A stretch of DNA of 11,939 nucleotides, from assembly GCA_018224485.1 (NCBI GenBank), contig JAGTVE010000065.1:1-11939 (forward strand), in the 5' to 3' direction. Position numbers and translations under genes: made by a program. Shown here one piece after another: positions 5,782 to 11,939 of this stretch (position 1 is the stretch's first letter; each line of letters starts with the position of its first letter). This stretch comes from Thioalkalivibrio sp. (GTDB lineage Bacteria; Pseudomonadota; Gammaproteobacteria; Ectothiorhodospirales; Ectothiorhodospiraceae). The notes below the pieces were generated by a model. The model made no database searches and was not told the DNA's origin. It saw only the letters and a list, made by a program, of their open reading frames with translations.

Positions 5782-7755
5782 TCAGCGCTTCGATGCCGGG
5801 GCCGGCGCGGACACAAGCTCCACCCGCAGCGGATCGGTATTGCTCTCCCACACGCCCACATCCACGGTGCGCCCATCGGCATCCTGTACCAGATAGCTCC
5901 GGTGGCCGTGGTGACGCAGCGCCCTTGCGATACTGTTCAGACCTGCGGCATCGTCGGTACTGATGACCGCCGTGCGGGTACCCGGCAGCATCCACATCCG
6001 GGCATGACCGCGCCGTTCCAGGTCTTCGGGAGGCCGGGGCGTTCCAGTCCGTTCCAGCCAGCGGATGACATCCGATGTGCTCCCCATCACCAGCAGTGGC
6101 ACATCCGGATCGAAGTCTTCGGCCGGCTCGGGCGTGAAGCCCAGCACCGCGCGGGCAAAGGGTTCCAGCCCGTCCTGAGTCGCGATGAGCCGGGTATCGG
6201 GGTCCAGGCTCACGGTGCGCAGGATAGGGGGCGGGTCCGGCAGGCGCCGCAACACCTCGTGGTGCGGATCGGCCGTGAGCGCGACGGGCCTTTCCGACAG
6301 CGCGAACCGGAAGTCGGTGCGGCGATCGTCCAGCGTGACGATGCGGTGCTGCATGCCCGATTCGGTCTCGATCGCCAGCGGCACGCGCAGCGGCCATGGG
6401 GCCTCGTCCTGCGCCTGTTCCAGGCTTCCGCTGACCAACCACCGGCCCTGCTCCTCGCTGGCGGCGACGGCATGCAGGGCGAGTTCGGGCAGGCGAGGGC
6501 GCTCGAGCCAGGGTTCGAAGAAGGCGTTCAGGTCGTCGCCCGAGGCATCGCTGAAGGCGCGGACGACGTCGTCCCAGCTCGCCACGCTGAACACGTGGCG
6601 TTCATTCAGCAGGCGCGTGCCGGACTCGAAGGCCTCGCTCCCGATGCGCTCCTCGAGCATGTGAAAAAGCATCGCGCCGCGATTGTACCCGACGATGCGG
6701 TTGGCGCCCTGGTTGCCGCCCTCAAAGCTCACCAGCGGGCGGTCGAGTTCCTCGGGAAGCCAGGCGAGGTCCAGCAGCCAGCGGTGGCGCGTGTCGGCCG
6801 CGTCTCCGCGCTGCGCGTCGAGATAGTAGTCGGCCATATAGGTGGTCAATCCCTCGGACCAGTTCCCGCTCTCGTAGTCGATGCGTACGCCGGTGCCCCA
6901 CCAGCTGTGCATCAGCTCGTGAGCCAGTGATGTGCGCGGGATGAAGGGCAATGGGATCACCCGCTCCCCAAGCAGGGTGAAGCCGGGGAAGGCGAAGCCC
7001 ACTGGCATCGGCGAGGCCGCGACGGTGAAGCTCTGATAGGGATAGGGACCGGCCCGATCGACAAACAGCCGCAGGTAGTCGGCGGAGTGATCGAGGTAAT
7101 TCTCGGCATGGGCCCGATCGAGCCGTGTCGGAAACAGCGTGCGAACCCGGATACCGTCCACAAGGCGCTCGCGTTCCTCCCAGGGGCCGGTGGCCACGGT
7201 GATCCCGTCGGTGCCTGGGTGCTCGTAGACGGCGGTATAGCCGCGGTCATCCTCGCGCGGCGAGGCGGACAGCGACCCCGTGGCGACGAAGCGCTGACCC
7301 GGTGGAGTGCGGCCCTCAAGCCGCAGTGCGAAGGCCTCCTGTTCGAAGCGGGGATACCACCCGGGTCCCTCGGGCAGGAAGCCACCCTCGGGGGTCAGGA
7401 ACAGCCGGCTGCGTTGTGGGTCCGCGGCGGGCAGTTTTCCGCTCCAGCGCAGCCGGATCTCGCCGGCCGCCGTTGCGGGCACATCGAGCCGGTATCGACC
7501 AGGCTCCACCGAAACGGCCTCGAGGGGCCTGCCGGCGGCCTCGATTTCCCTGAGCTCCAGATCCTCGAGGAGCGTGAACGAATGGGCGCCGGCCGCCAGC
7601 GGTAGTCGCAGCTCGCCATCCAGCGTGCCGGTGGCGGGATCCAGGTCCAGGCTCATCTTCCAGAGAGGATCGGCCACCGCTGGAAGGGCAAGGAGCAGCA
7701 AGGCGCCCAGCGCAATCTGTGGAAGCCGCGTCATGGGGTGCAGGTCCTTCACCAT
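5782..7755 (-). CDS. Exported M1-family-like zinc metallopeptidase, 657 aa
   Basis: The signal peptide (hydrophobic core IALGALLLLALPAVA, likely cleavage after residue 28, AVA|DP) points to the periplasm. An N-terminal beta domain (about 30-200) is followed by a gluzincin core: HELMHSWWG (H279, E280, H283) and E301 in WSEGLTTY make the HExxH-x17-E zinc site, and Y357 in GYNRGAML matches the catalytic tyrosine. The aminopeptidase GxMEN motif is absent; GFAFPGFTLLG (253-263) occupies its place, so exo-aminopeptidase activity is doubtful. The last 140 residues (about 515-657) match no domain I recognise. The ATG at 7755 follows the upstream stop by 4 bases with AAGGA 8 bases before it; an ATG at 7734 (MTRLPQ), also with AAGGA upstream, gives a shorter signal peptide and is nearly as likely. 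Almost certainly cotranscribed with the ChaN-like gene. Confidence 0.85.
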   Translation of the reverse strand: MVKDLHPMTRLPQIALGALLLLALPAVADPLWKMSLDLDPATGTLDGELRLPLAAGAHSFTLLEDLELREIEAAGRPLEAVSVEPGRYRLDVPATAAGEIRLRWSGKLPAADPQRSRLFLTPEGGFLPEGPGWYPRFEQEAFALRLEGRTPPGQRFVATGSLSASPREDDRGYTAVYEHPGTDGITVATGPWEERERLVDGIRVRTLFPTRLDRAHAENYLDHSADYLRLFVDRAGPYPYQSFTVAASPMPVGFAFPGFTLLGERVIPLPFIPRTSLAHELMHSWWGTGVRIDYESGNWSEGLTTYMADYYLDAQRGDAADTRHRWLLDLAWLPEELDRPLVSFEGGNQGANRIVGYNRGAMLFHMLEERIGSEAFESGTRLLNERHVFSVASWDDVVRAFSDASGDDLNAFFEPWLERPRLPELALHAVAASEEQGRWLVSGSLEQAQDEAPWPLRVPLAIETESGMQHRIVTLDDRRTDFRFALSERPVALTADPHHEVLRRLPDPPPILRTVSLDPDTRLIATQDGLEPFARAVLGFTPEPAEDFDPDVPLLVMGSTSDVIRWLERTGTPRPPEDLERRGHARMWMLPGTRTAVISTDDAAGLNSIARALRHHGHRSYLVQDADGRTVDVGVWESNTDPLRVELVSAPAPASKR

Positions 7756-7759
7756 CGGT

Positions 7760-8917
7760 TCAGTCCTTCGGCGCGGGGAACCGCGCAAGCAGTTCGATCT
7801 CGTTGCCGTCACGCAGCACCGTGACCGGCATCACGTTGCCGGGTTGCTGGCGGCGGACGACGGCCTGAAGTTCGCCCGGAACCCGCGTCGTTACTCCCGA
7901 GACGCTAGTCACGATATCGTCAGCCTCAATCCCGGCCGAGGCGGCGACCGAGTCTTCCATCACGGACCAGATCCGCACGCCCGCCGGATCGTCCTCGATC
8001 CGCACGCCCAGCAGCAGTGGACGGGGCGGCTCATGGCGGTCACCGCTTGCAATTGCGAAGAAGGCATCAGCCAGACCTGGAGAAGGCGCATCCTTACATG
8101 TGGCGTCAGCTTCCCATGGGAGCAGGACCCGGGCGTCGGTGATTCCGAGGTCATGCAACTGGTGTGGCACGCCATACCGGTATTCGAGGTGGCCGGAGCC
8201 CATTATTCCAACGGCAAGTCGATCGTCGGCCGCCGCCTCCACGAGCCCCGCGGCCATTGCCCGGTCCCAGATCAACTGCCCGGATACGAAGCGGTCGAGT
8301 TCGGCGCCTTCGTCGGCACCGGTTGGATGCTCGGCGAACACGGCGCCCAGGTAATCGCGGTAGCCTTCGGTCGCCGGCGTGGGCGGGGTGATGTCGTAAC
8401 GCGCCTCCGATGGGACTGCATCCCAGCCCTCAAGCATGATCCGGGCGATCAGCGGCTGCTCAAGGTTGATCGCCAGCAGCGGAATACCGTGCATGCGCGC
8501 AAAGTGCAGGATCGGCAGGTAGAGCCGGACATCGAAGCCCCACACCTGTCCCCAGTTGCTCTGCTCCACGAAGTCGCTCTCGTCCAACTCGCCTGCAACC
8601 CAGGCGTCGAGCGCCGGTTGTGCCGAGCGCGGGAGCATTTCGAGCCCGATGACCATGTCCGGGCGGTATGCATGCAGTGCAGCGAGCGTGTGGAGCTGCC
8701 AGCGGTGGTGCTCCATGCGGTCGTGGCGCTCCCCGAGCAGGACCGCGTCGGCCTCGGCGAGATCCTGGAACAATTGATCGGGCGAGAGTTGCTCACCGTT
8801 GCTGCCGCGCCATTCACCCGGCGAGATGCACTCGGCGCCGATGGCACCCGGCAGCAGGGTGGCGAAAAGCAGGGTCGCGCAGAGCACGGCGGATCGCCGG
8901 CAACAAGGACGTTTCAT
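7760..8917 (-). CDS. ChaN-like (heme-binding/EreA-superfamily) exported protein with C-terminal PDZ domain, 385 aa
   Basis: A Sec signal peptide (about residues 1-28, ending AIGA) has no lipobox, unlike ChaN lipoproteins, so a soluble periplasmic protein is expected. The ChaN domain (about 45-270) has LLGERHD (60-66, with G-x2-H), HHRWQL (70-75), GLEML (91-95), and GSGHLEYRYGVP (240-251, second G-x2-H). These motifs place it in the ChaN/EreA/TIKI superfamily, whose members bind heme or act as metal-dependent hydrolases. A PDZ domain follows (about 300-378), recognised by SVAASAGIEADDIVTSVSG. Start ATG at 8917 has GGAG 6 bases upstream. Its stop is 4 bases before the M1-like peptidase start, so the two are probably translated from one mRNA. 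Iron/heme handling and periplasmic proteolysis are both possible roles. Confidence 0.87.
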   Translation of the reverse strand: MKRPCCRRSAVLCATLLFATLLPGAIGAECISPGEWRGSNGEQLSPDQLFQDLAEADAVLLGERHDRMEHHRWQLHTLAALHAYRPDMVIGLEMLPRSAQPALDAWVAGELDESDFVEQSNWGQVWGFDVRLYLPILHFARMHGIPLLAINLEQPLIARIMLEGWDAVPSEARYDITPPTPATEGYRDYLGAVFAEHPTGADEGAELDRFVSGQLIWDRAMAAGLVEAAADDRLAVGIMGSGHLEYRYGVPHQLHDLGITDARVLLPWEADATCKDAPSPGLADAFFAIASGDRHEPPRPLLLGVRIEDDPAGVRIWSVMEDSVAASAGIEADDIVTSVSGVTTRVPGELQAVVRRQQPGNVMPVTVLRDGNEIELLARFPAPKD

Positions 8918-8976
8918 CGTGGGCTCCGGAAGGCGGGCAATGCGCTTGGGATCCCCGTGGCTCGAGGAAAGTTCAT
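8914..8976 (-). CDS. Possible 20-codon leader ORF overlapping the ChaN-like start
   Basis: ATG at 8976 is preceded by AGGAG 4 bases upstream and opens a 20-codon frame (begins MNFPRATG). Its TGA (complement of 8914-8916) overlaps the ATG of the ChaN-like gene as ATGA, the classic arrangement for translational coupling. The peptide has no recognised similarity and no run of one amino acid that would suggest an attenuation leader. A chance frame is quite possible. Confidence 0.35.
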   Translation of the reverse strand: MNFPRATGIPSALPAFRSPR

Positions 8977-8977
8977 C

Positions 8978-9003
8978 GGGCTCCTGCGGGAGTGTCGGAG
9001 CCC
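8978..9003 (-). promoter_or_regulatory. Hairpin covering the leader ribosome binding site
   Basis: Arms gggctcc (8978-8984) and ggagccc (8997-9003) form a 7-bp stem with a 12-base loop. On the minus strand the downstream arm contains the AGGAG of the 20-codon leader and ends one base before its ATG. No U-tract follows, so it is not a typical terminator. Confidence 0.35.
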
Positions 9004-9109
9004 GTGATGCGCTCCCGGTTCGTCCGGTCCGGGCCGAGCCGCTTTCAGGGCCGGCGTTGCCGCCAGGGTCCCGGGGCTCCCGCCAACGAAGGCGTGGGGC
9101 GATCGCGGG

Positions 9110-9229
9110 TCAGGCGGGGGGCTTCTGCATGGCCTTGTAGATCAGAAAGATCAGGAGCCCGATGATGACCAGAACGGAGGCTCCCAGTGCGGCGCCGGTT
9201 AGCCAGACAATCACGTCTCCGTATTCCAT
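9110..9229 (-). CDS. Small single-pass membrane protein, 39 aa
   Basis: ATG at 9229 to TGA at 9110 encodes 39 residues starting MEYGDVIVWLTGAALG. A hydrophobic stretch (about residues 6-31, rich in V, I, L and G) is followed by the basic end YKAMQKPPA, which predicts one membrane helix with the C-terminus in the cytoplasm by the positive-inside rule. AAGGG lies 6 bases ahead of the start and a plausible promoter (TTGCGC-18-TATGCT) further upstream. I do not recognise a named family; it resembles small accessory subunits such as those of membrane complexes only in shape. It lies upstream of the ChaN-like/M1-like pair, 130 bases before the leader frame, and could be its first gene. Confidence 0.6.
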   Translation of the reverse strand: MEYGDVIVWLTGAALGASVLVIIGLLIFLIYKAMQKPPA

Positions 9230-9266
9230 GCAAACCCTTTCCCTCGTCGGTTTTTTTGTCAAAAAG

Positions 9267-9296
9267 AGCATAGGGCGGGGCATTCCTAAAGCGCAA
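9267..9296 (-). promoter_or_regulatory. Candidate promoter of the 39-aa gene
   Basis: On the minus strand TTGCGC (complement of 9291-9296), 18-base spacer, TATGCT (complement of 9267-9272), about 38 bases before the small gene's start. It lies between the DUF2721 stop and the small gene and might also drive the genes downstream. Confidence 0.45.
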
Positions 9297-9328
9297 GTAT
9301 TTCGGGCTCCAGTCGGCCTTGCGAGCGC

Positions 9329-9796
9329 TCAGCACTCCGGGTCCGCGGCGAGCTTCCGTGAGCGCCCGACGGTGAGGCTGGTGATGGCCAGGAAGACCTC
9401 GCGCAGGAAGGAGACCAGCGTCCCGATCAGGAAGAACATTGCCGCAATGAACAGGCCGCCGATCAGGATGGCGTGACTGGCTCCGAGAAAGGCCTCCACG
9501 AACATGGTGACGATGAGGACGCAGACCAGCAGCGCAGTGGCGATTCCCAGCGTGATCCCGACGTAGACGAGTCGCGCCCGGCGATCGAGTATGCAGAGCT
9601 CGCGCAGGGCATCTTCCCGGACCTCGCCGTCGGCCTCCTGGAGCACCGCCTCGAGATGACGGCTGCGATCCACGACCCGCGAGAGCCGCGAGACGAAGGC
9701 GTTAAGGAATCCCGCGATGCCCACCAGAAGGAAGACCGGCGCGACGGATAGCTGGATGACCTGTGAAATGTCCATGATCGAGGGGAGGGTCTGCAT
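9329..9796 (-). CDS. DUF2721 family membrane protein, 155 aa
   Basis: Inner-membrane protein of unknown function. The family signature IQLSVAPVFLLVGIAGFLNAF (first helix, about residues 14-34) is followed by the basic SRLSRVVDRSR (36-46), then a charged helical stretch and two more membrane segments (about 76-100 and 108-133). The C-terminus TVGRSRKLAADPEC is cytoplasmic-looking. Start: ATG at 9796 (MQTLPSIMDIS) is preferred because family members often begin with a short LPSIxDIS-like segment; ATG at 9775 is an alternative. Neither has a clear Shine-Dalgarno sequence. The frame stays open further upstream through the antisense of tRNA-Val, which is not coding. Divergent from tRNA-Val. Confidence 0.85.
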   Translation of the reverse strand: MQTLPSIMDISQVIQLSVAPVFLLVGIAGFLNAFVSRLSRVVDRSRHLEAVLQEADGEVREDALRELCILDRRARLVYVGITLGIATALLVCVLIVTMFVEAFLGASHAILIGGLFIAAMFFLIGTLVSFLREVFLAITSLTVGRSRKLAADPEC

Positions 9797-9864
9797 GCGT
9801 AAGGGCCTGTCACTGGGAGGGCGCGGGGACTTCCTGCACCGACTAGCATCCTGCCCGATGCACT

Positions 9865-9886
9865 GGATTTCAATGGCTTGAAATCC
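9865..9886. repeat. Perfect 9-bp inverted repeat upstream of the tRNA-Val promoter
   Basis: ggatttcaa (9865-9873) and ttgaaatcc (9878-9886) flank tggc, followed at once by tttt and the -35 box at 9889. It could be a protein-binding operator, or a terminator-like hairpin for plus-strand readthrough (stem plus four T). It lies in the divergent region between the DUF2721 gene and tRNA-Val. Confidence 0.6.
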
Positions 9887-9888
9887 TT

Positions 9889-9916
9889 TTGACAGCCCTG
9901 GATAAGCCTGTACAAT
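9889..9916 (+). promoter_or_regulatory. Sigma70 promoter of tRNA-Val
   Basis: Consensus -35 TTGACA (9889-9894), 16-base spacer and -10 TACAAT (9911-9916), then GC-rich ACGCGCTCC as discriminator. The tRNA begins at 9935. Confidence 0.88.
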
Positions 9917-9934
9917 ACGCGCTCCGAACGCGAC

Positions 9935-10011
9935 AGGCGCGTAGCTCAGCTGGTTAGAGCACCACCTTGACATGGTGGGGCTCGTTGGTTCGAGTCCAAT
10001 CGCGCCTACCA
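9935..10011 (+). tRNA. tRNA-Val(GAC)
   Basis: A 77-base cloverleaf: acceptor AGGCGCG pairs with CGCGCCT, discriminator A, encoded CCA (10009-10011). D-arm AGCTCAGCTGGTTAGAGC, anticodon stem CCACC/GGTGG with loop TTGACAT (anticodon GAC, reading GUC/GUU), and T-loop GGTTCGAGTCC. It closely resembles the E. coli tRNA-Val(GAC). No clear terminator follows before the convergent transporter stop at 10041; only a 5-bp hairpin (cggac/gtccg at about 10036-10049) is seen. Confidence 0.97.
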
Positions 10012-10040
10012 ATACAGCAGAGAAGCCGGACAGGCCGGAC

Positions 10041-11003
10041 TCAAGTCCGAAACAAGTGCCTCGGAATCCACCACAGGTAGAAGACCATGGCGAACAGCTC
10101 GACCAGGGTCTGGAAAACGATGACCACGACCGTCGCCTCCCAGCCTGCCGGGAGGGATAGCGCGAAGGGCAGCACCACGAAGGAGTTTCGGGTGCCGAGG
10201 CTGAACGCCAGCGTACGGCCGTTGGATACGGGCAGGGCCAGGAGTCGCATCAGCACCCGCGCGATCAGGGCGGCCGCCAAGGCAAAGGCGACGAATACCG
10301 GCAGCACCGCTAGCAGCATCGGTGCGGAATCCCGAACCACACCGACTTGTGCTGCCGCGATCAGGAACACCACCAGGGTCAACAGTGGCACGGGCCACCA
10401 GGCCAGCCGTTCGCGCCAGACTGCCTGGCTGGGGCGCGCCTCCATCCAGCGCTCACTGAGGGCAGCCAGCAGCAGGGGGATCCCGATCAGGCCGATCGCG
10501 GCCGGGGCCAGGTCCTGCACAGTAAGGACCGAGGCGAATTGCTCCGACGGAAGCATCCACCAGAGGTACATAGGCAGCAACAGGAATTGCAGCAGCAGGT
10601 TCAACGGCGTGACGGCTATCGCGCGGGCCGTATCGCCCCGGCCCAGCTGGGTGAAGGTGATGAACCAGTCGGTGCAGGGTACGAGCAGCACCAGGAGCAC
10701 CCCGAGCCGCAGCGCCGGATCGTCCGGGAGCAGCAGCACCAGCCCCCAGGCCAACAGCGGAATCAGGACGAAGTTGCCGAGCAGCAGCGCGAGTACGAAG
10801 CGCAGATCTCGAAAGGCATCACGCAGACGCAGCAGCGGCACCTGTACGAAGGTGGTGTAGAGCAGGACGCCGAGCACGGGCCAGAGCAACGCATCGAACA
10901 ACGGACCGATGCCCGGGGCCTGAATCCCGAGCGTGAGTCCGGCAAGAATTCCCGCCAGGTACAGCCAGACCTGTTGGCGTTCAAGGTCTAAGCGGCTGAA
11001 CAT
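10041..11003 (-). CDS. BASS/ACR3-like transporter (arsenic-resistance-type), 320 aa
   Basis: A polytopic inner-membrane protein of the bile acid:sodium symporter superfamily, with roughly ten hydrophobic segments. VPCTDWFITFTQLGRGD (108-124) places a conserved cysteine (C110) in the fourth-helix region, where ACR3 arsenite exporters have their essential cysteine. LGTRNSFVVLP (269-279) and VELFAMVFYLWW (301-312) match proteins annotated as arsenic resistance or BASS transporters. Length is close to the family norm. No arsR, arsC or other arsenic gene is nearby, so arsenite export is not supported by context and another organic or inorganic anion is possible. The ATG at 11003 lacks a clear Shine-Dalgarno; an in-frame TGA lies a few codons upstream, so no earlier start exists. 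It follows the YfcH-like gene by 58 bases on the same strand and may be cotranscribed. Confidence 0.8.
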   Translation of the reverse strand: MFSRLDLERQQVWLYLAGILAGLTLGIQAPGIGPLFDALLWPVLGVLLYTTFVQVPLLRLRDAFRDLRFVLALLLGNFVLIPLLAWGLVLLLPDDPALRLGVLLVLLVPCTDWFITFTQLGRGDTARAIAVTPLNLLLQFLLLPMYLWWMLPSEQFASVLTVQDLAPAAIGLIGIPLLLAALSERWMEARPSQAVWRERLAWWPVPLLTLVVFLIAAAQVGVVRDSAPMLLAVLPVFVAFALAAALIARVLMRLLALPVSNGRTLAFSLGTRNSFVVLPFALSLPAGWEATVVVIVFQTLVELFAMVFYLWWIPRHLFRT

Positions 11004-11061
11004 GCCAAAACGACGTTGAAATCAGCCTCGGCGCCCACCAGGAGACACCCACTCTGTTGGA

Positions 11062-11939
11062 TCATCCCAAAATGGCCTGAAGTGCCTGGTTCAGTTCCGG
11101 GTACTGGAATTCGAAGCCTTCATCCAGGAGGCGTTTCGGCATCATGCGGTTGCTGACCAGCAAAAGTTCGGACATCTCACCGAACAGCAGGCGCAGGACC
11201 GGCTCGGGCATCGGGAACAGCGTGGGACGTTTCAGGGCCCTGCCCAGGGCGCGGGTGAACTCCGCGTTGGTGACCGGGTTCGGGGCGCTTGCGTTGTAGG
11301 GGCCCGAGGCCTGTTCGTTTGCAGCCAGCCACTGGTAGATGCGCACGATATCGGCCCGGTGGATCCACGGGAAATAGTGTTTCCCGGAGCCGAGGCGCCC
11401 GCCGGCGCCCATCTTGAACGGAAGCAGCATCTTTGCCAGGGCGCCACCTTCGCGGTCCAGTACGACTCCGGTGCGGACCAGGCAGACCCGCACGCCCAGG
11501 GGTTCTGCCCTCAGTGCCTCATTCTCCCACTGGGCGCAGAGATCGTGTGTGAAACCGGCCGTCGGTGGCGTGTCCTCGGTGATGACGCGGTCGCCCTGCT
11601 CGCCGTAATAGCCGACGGCAGAGGACGAAATCAGGGCCTTCGGCGGGCTTTCCATTTTGCGCATCCATTCCACCAGTTCTCTGGTCGTGTCCACGCGGGA
11701 ATCCATCAACAGGCGCTTGCGTACCTCGGTCCATCGGCCGTCCGCGATCGATGCCCCTGCCAGATTGATGACCGCATCCGGGTTCGGACCCCTGAATTCG
11801 TCGAGACGCTGGATGGCCGTAACACCTTCGGCGACCTTCGGTTCGGCCTGACGACTCCAGACAACGACATCGTGGCCGTCTTGTATCAGCTGCGGGCACA
11901 AGGCCTGCCCGATGAAACCGGTGCCACCCGAAACCAGAA
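11062..11939 (-). CDS. TIGR01777 family SDR epimerase-like protein (YfcH-like), partial at N-terminus
   Basis: An extended short-chain dehydrogenase/reductase protein of the YfcH/TIGR01777 group. The visible part begins at the right edge with LVSGGTGFIGQAL, the Rossmann GGTGFIG nucleotide-binding motif, so only about five residues and the start codon are missing (291 residues visible, YfcH 297). Family marks are INLAGASIADGRWTEVRK, SSSAVGYYG (the Ser/Tyr active-site area), and WIHRADIVR. The C-terminal DUF1731 region (about the last 45 residues, ending LNQALQAILG) is present. The E. coli member's substrate is not established; binding of NADP(H) is expected. Promoter and start are outside the window. 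Confidence 0.92.
   Translation of the reverse strand, partial: LVSGGTGFIGQALCPQLIQDGHDVVVWSRQAEPKVAEGVTAIQRLDEFRGPNPDAVINLAGASIADGRWTEVRKRLLMDSRVDTTRELVEWMRKMESPPKALISSSAVGYYGEQGDRVITEDTPPTAGFTHDLCAQWENEALRAEPLGVRVCLVRTGVVLDREGGALAKMLLPFKMGAGGRLGSGKHYFPWIHRADIVRIYQWLAANEQASGPYNASAPNPVTNAEFTRALGRALKRPTLFPMPEPVLRLLFGEMSELLLVSNRMMPKRLLDEGFEFQYPELNQALQAILG

Noticed and set aside
5719..6930. A 403-codon plus-strand open frame opposite the M1-like gene
   Set aside because: Shadow of the metallopeptidase reading frame; no recognisable domain or ribosome binding site.
7307..9007. A 566-codon plus-strand open frame opposite the ChaN-like and M1-like genes
   Set aside because: Its composition is that of a GC-rich shadow frame without domains, and the minus-strand genes have signal peptides, conserved motifs and ribosome binding sites.
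9797..10012. Upstream extension of the DUF2721 frame to 10012 on the minus strand
   Set aside because: The added part is a translation of the tRNA-Val antisense and of the intergenic dyad; the family N-terminus begins at 9796 or 9775.

Overview
This window is GC-rich DNA with dense genes, compatible with a gammaproteobacterial chromosome. The evidence is an E. coli-like type II citrate synthase, two tRNA genes with encoded CCA, stringent-type tRNA promoters, REP repeats of the Pseudomonas/Xanthomonas GTAGGAGC type, and DUF2721, TIGR01777 and UspA-like genes. A member of the Chromatiales/Ectothiorhodospiraceae group would fit, but that is inferred from protein resemblance and not proven. No phage, plasmid, transposase or CRISPR array was seen.

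Layout. The left edge holds the last 55 residues of a PhoQ-like sensor histidine kinase (+), converging on a small universal stress protein (-). Behind the stress protein gene is a cluster of REP hairpins in two inverted pairs (REPIN-like). Next is tRNA-Arg(ACG) (-) with a clear promoter and terminator. A minus-strand block follows: a glyoxalase II/ETHE1-type metallo-beta-lactamase-fold hydrolase, a perfect 32-base palindrome, a small DUF2892 membrane protein, citrate synthase (gltA) and an isochorismatase-family cysteine hydrolase. A roughly 310-base divergent region leads to a plus-strand membrane protein with a ClpP/S49-like serine protease domain.

The middle is a probable two-gene minus-strand operon: an exported ChaN-like protein fused to a PDZ domain, then an exported M1-like metallopeptidase starting 4 bases later. 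Upstream of it are a possible 20-codon leader frame whose stop overlaps the chaN-like start, a hairpin that would cover the leader's ribosome binding site, and an unlisted 39-residue membrane protein. A DUF2721 membrane protein follows. On the right are tRNA-Val(GAC) (+) with a near-consensus promoter preceded by a perfect 9-bp dyad, a BASS/ACR3-like transporter (-), and a TIGR01777/YfcH-like SDR protein (-) whose first few codons lie outside the window.

Most of this is ordinary housekeeping sequence. The parts most worth a second look are the ChaN-PDZ/M1 pair with its leader region, the 39-residue membrane protein, the REPIN cluster, the DUF2892/MBL pair as a possible persulfide-detoxification unit, and the palindrome upstream of tRNA-Val.
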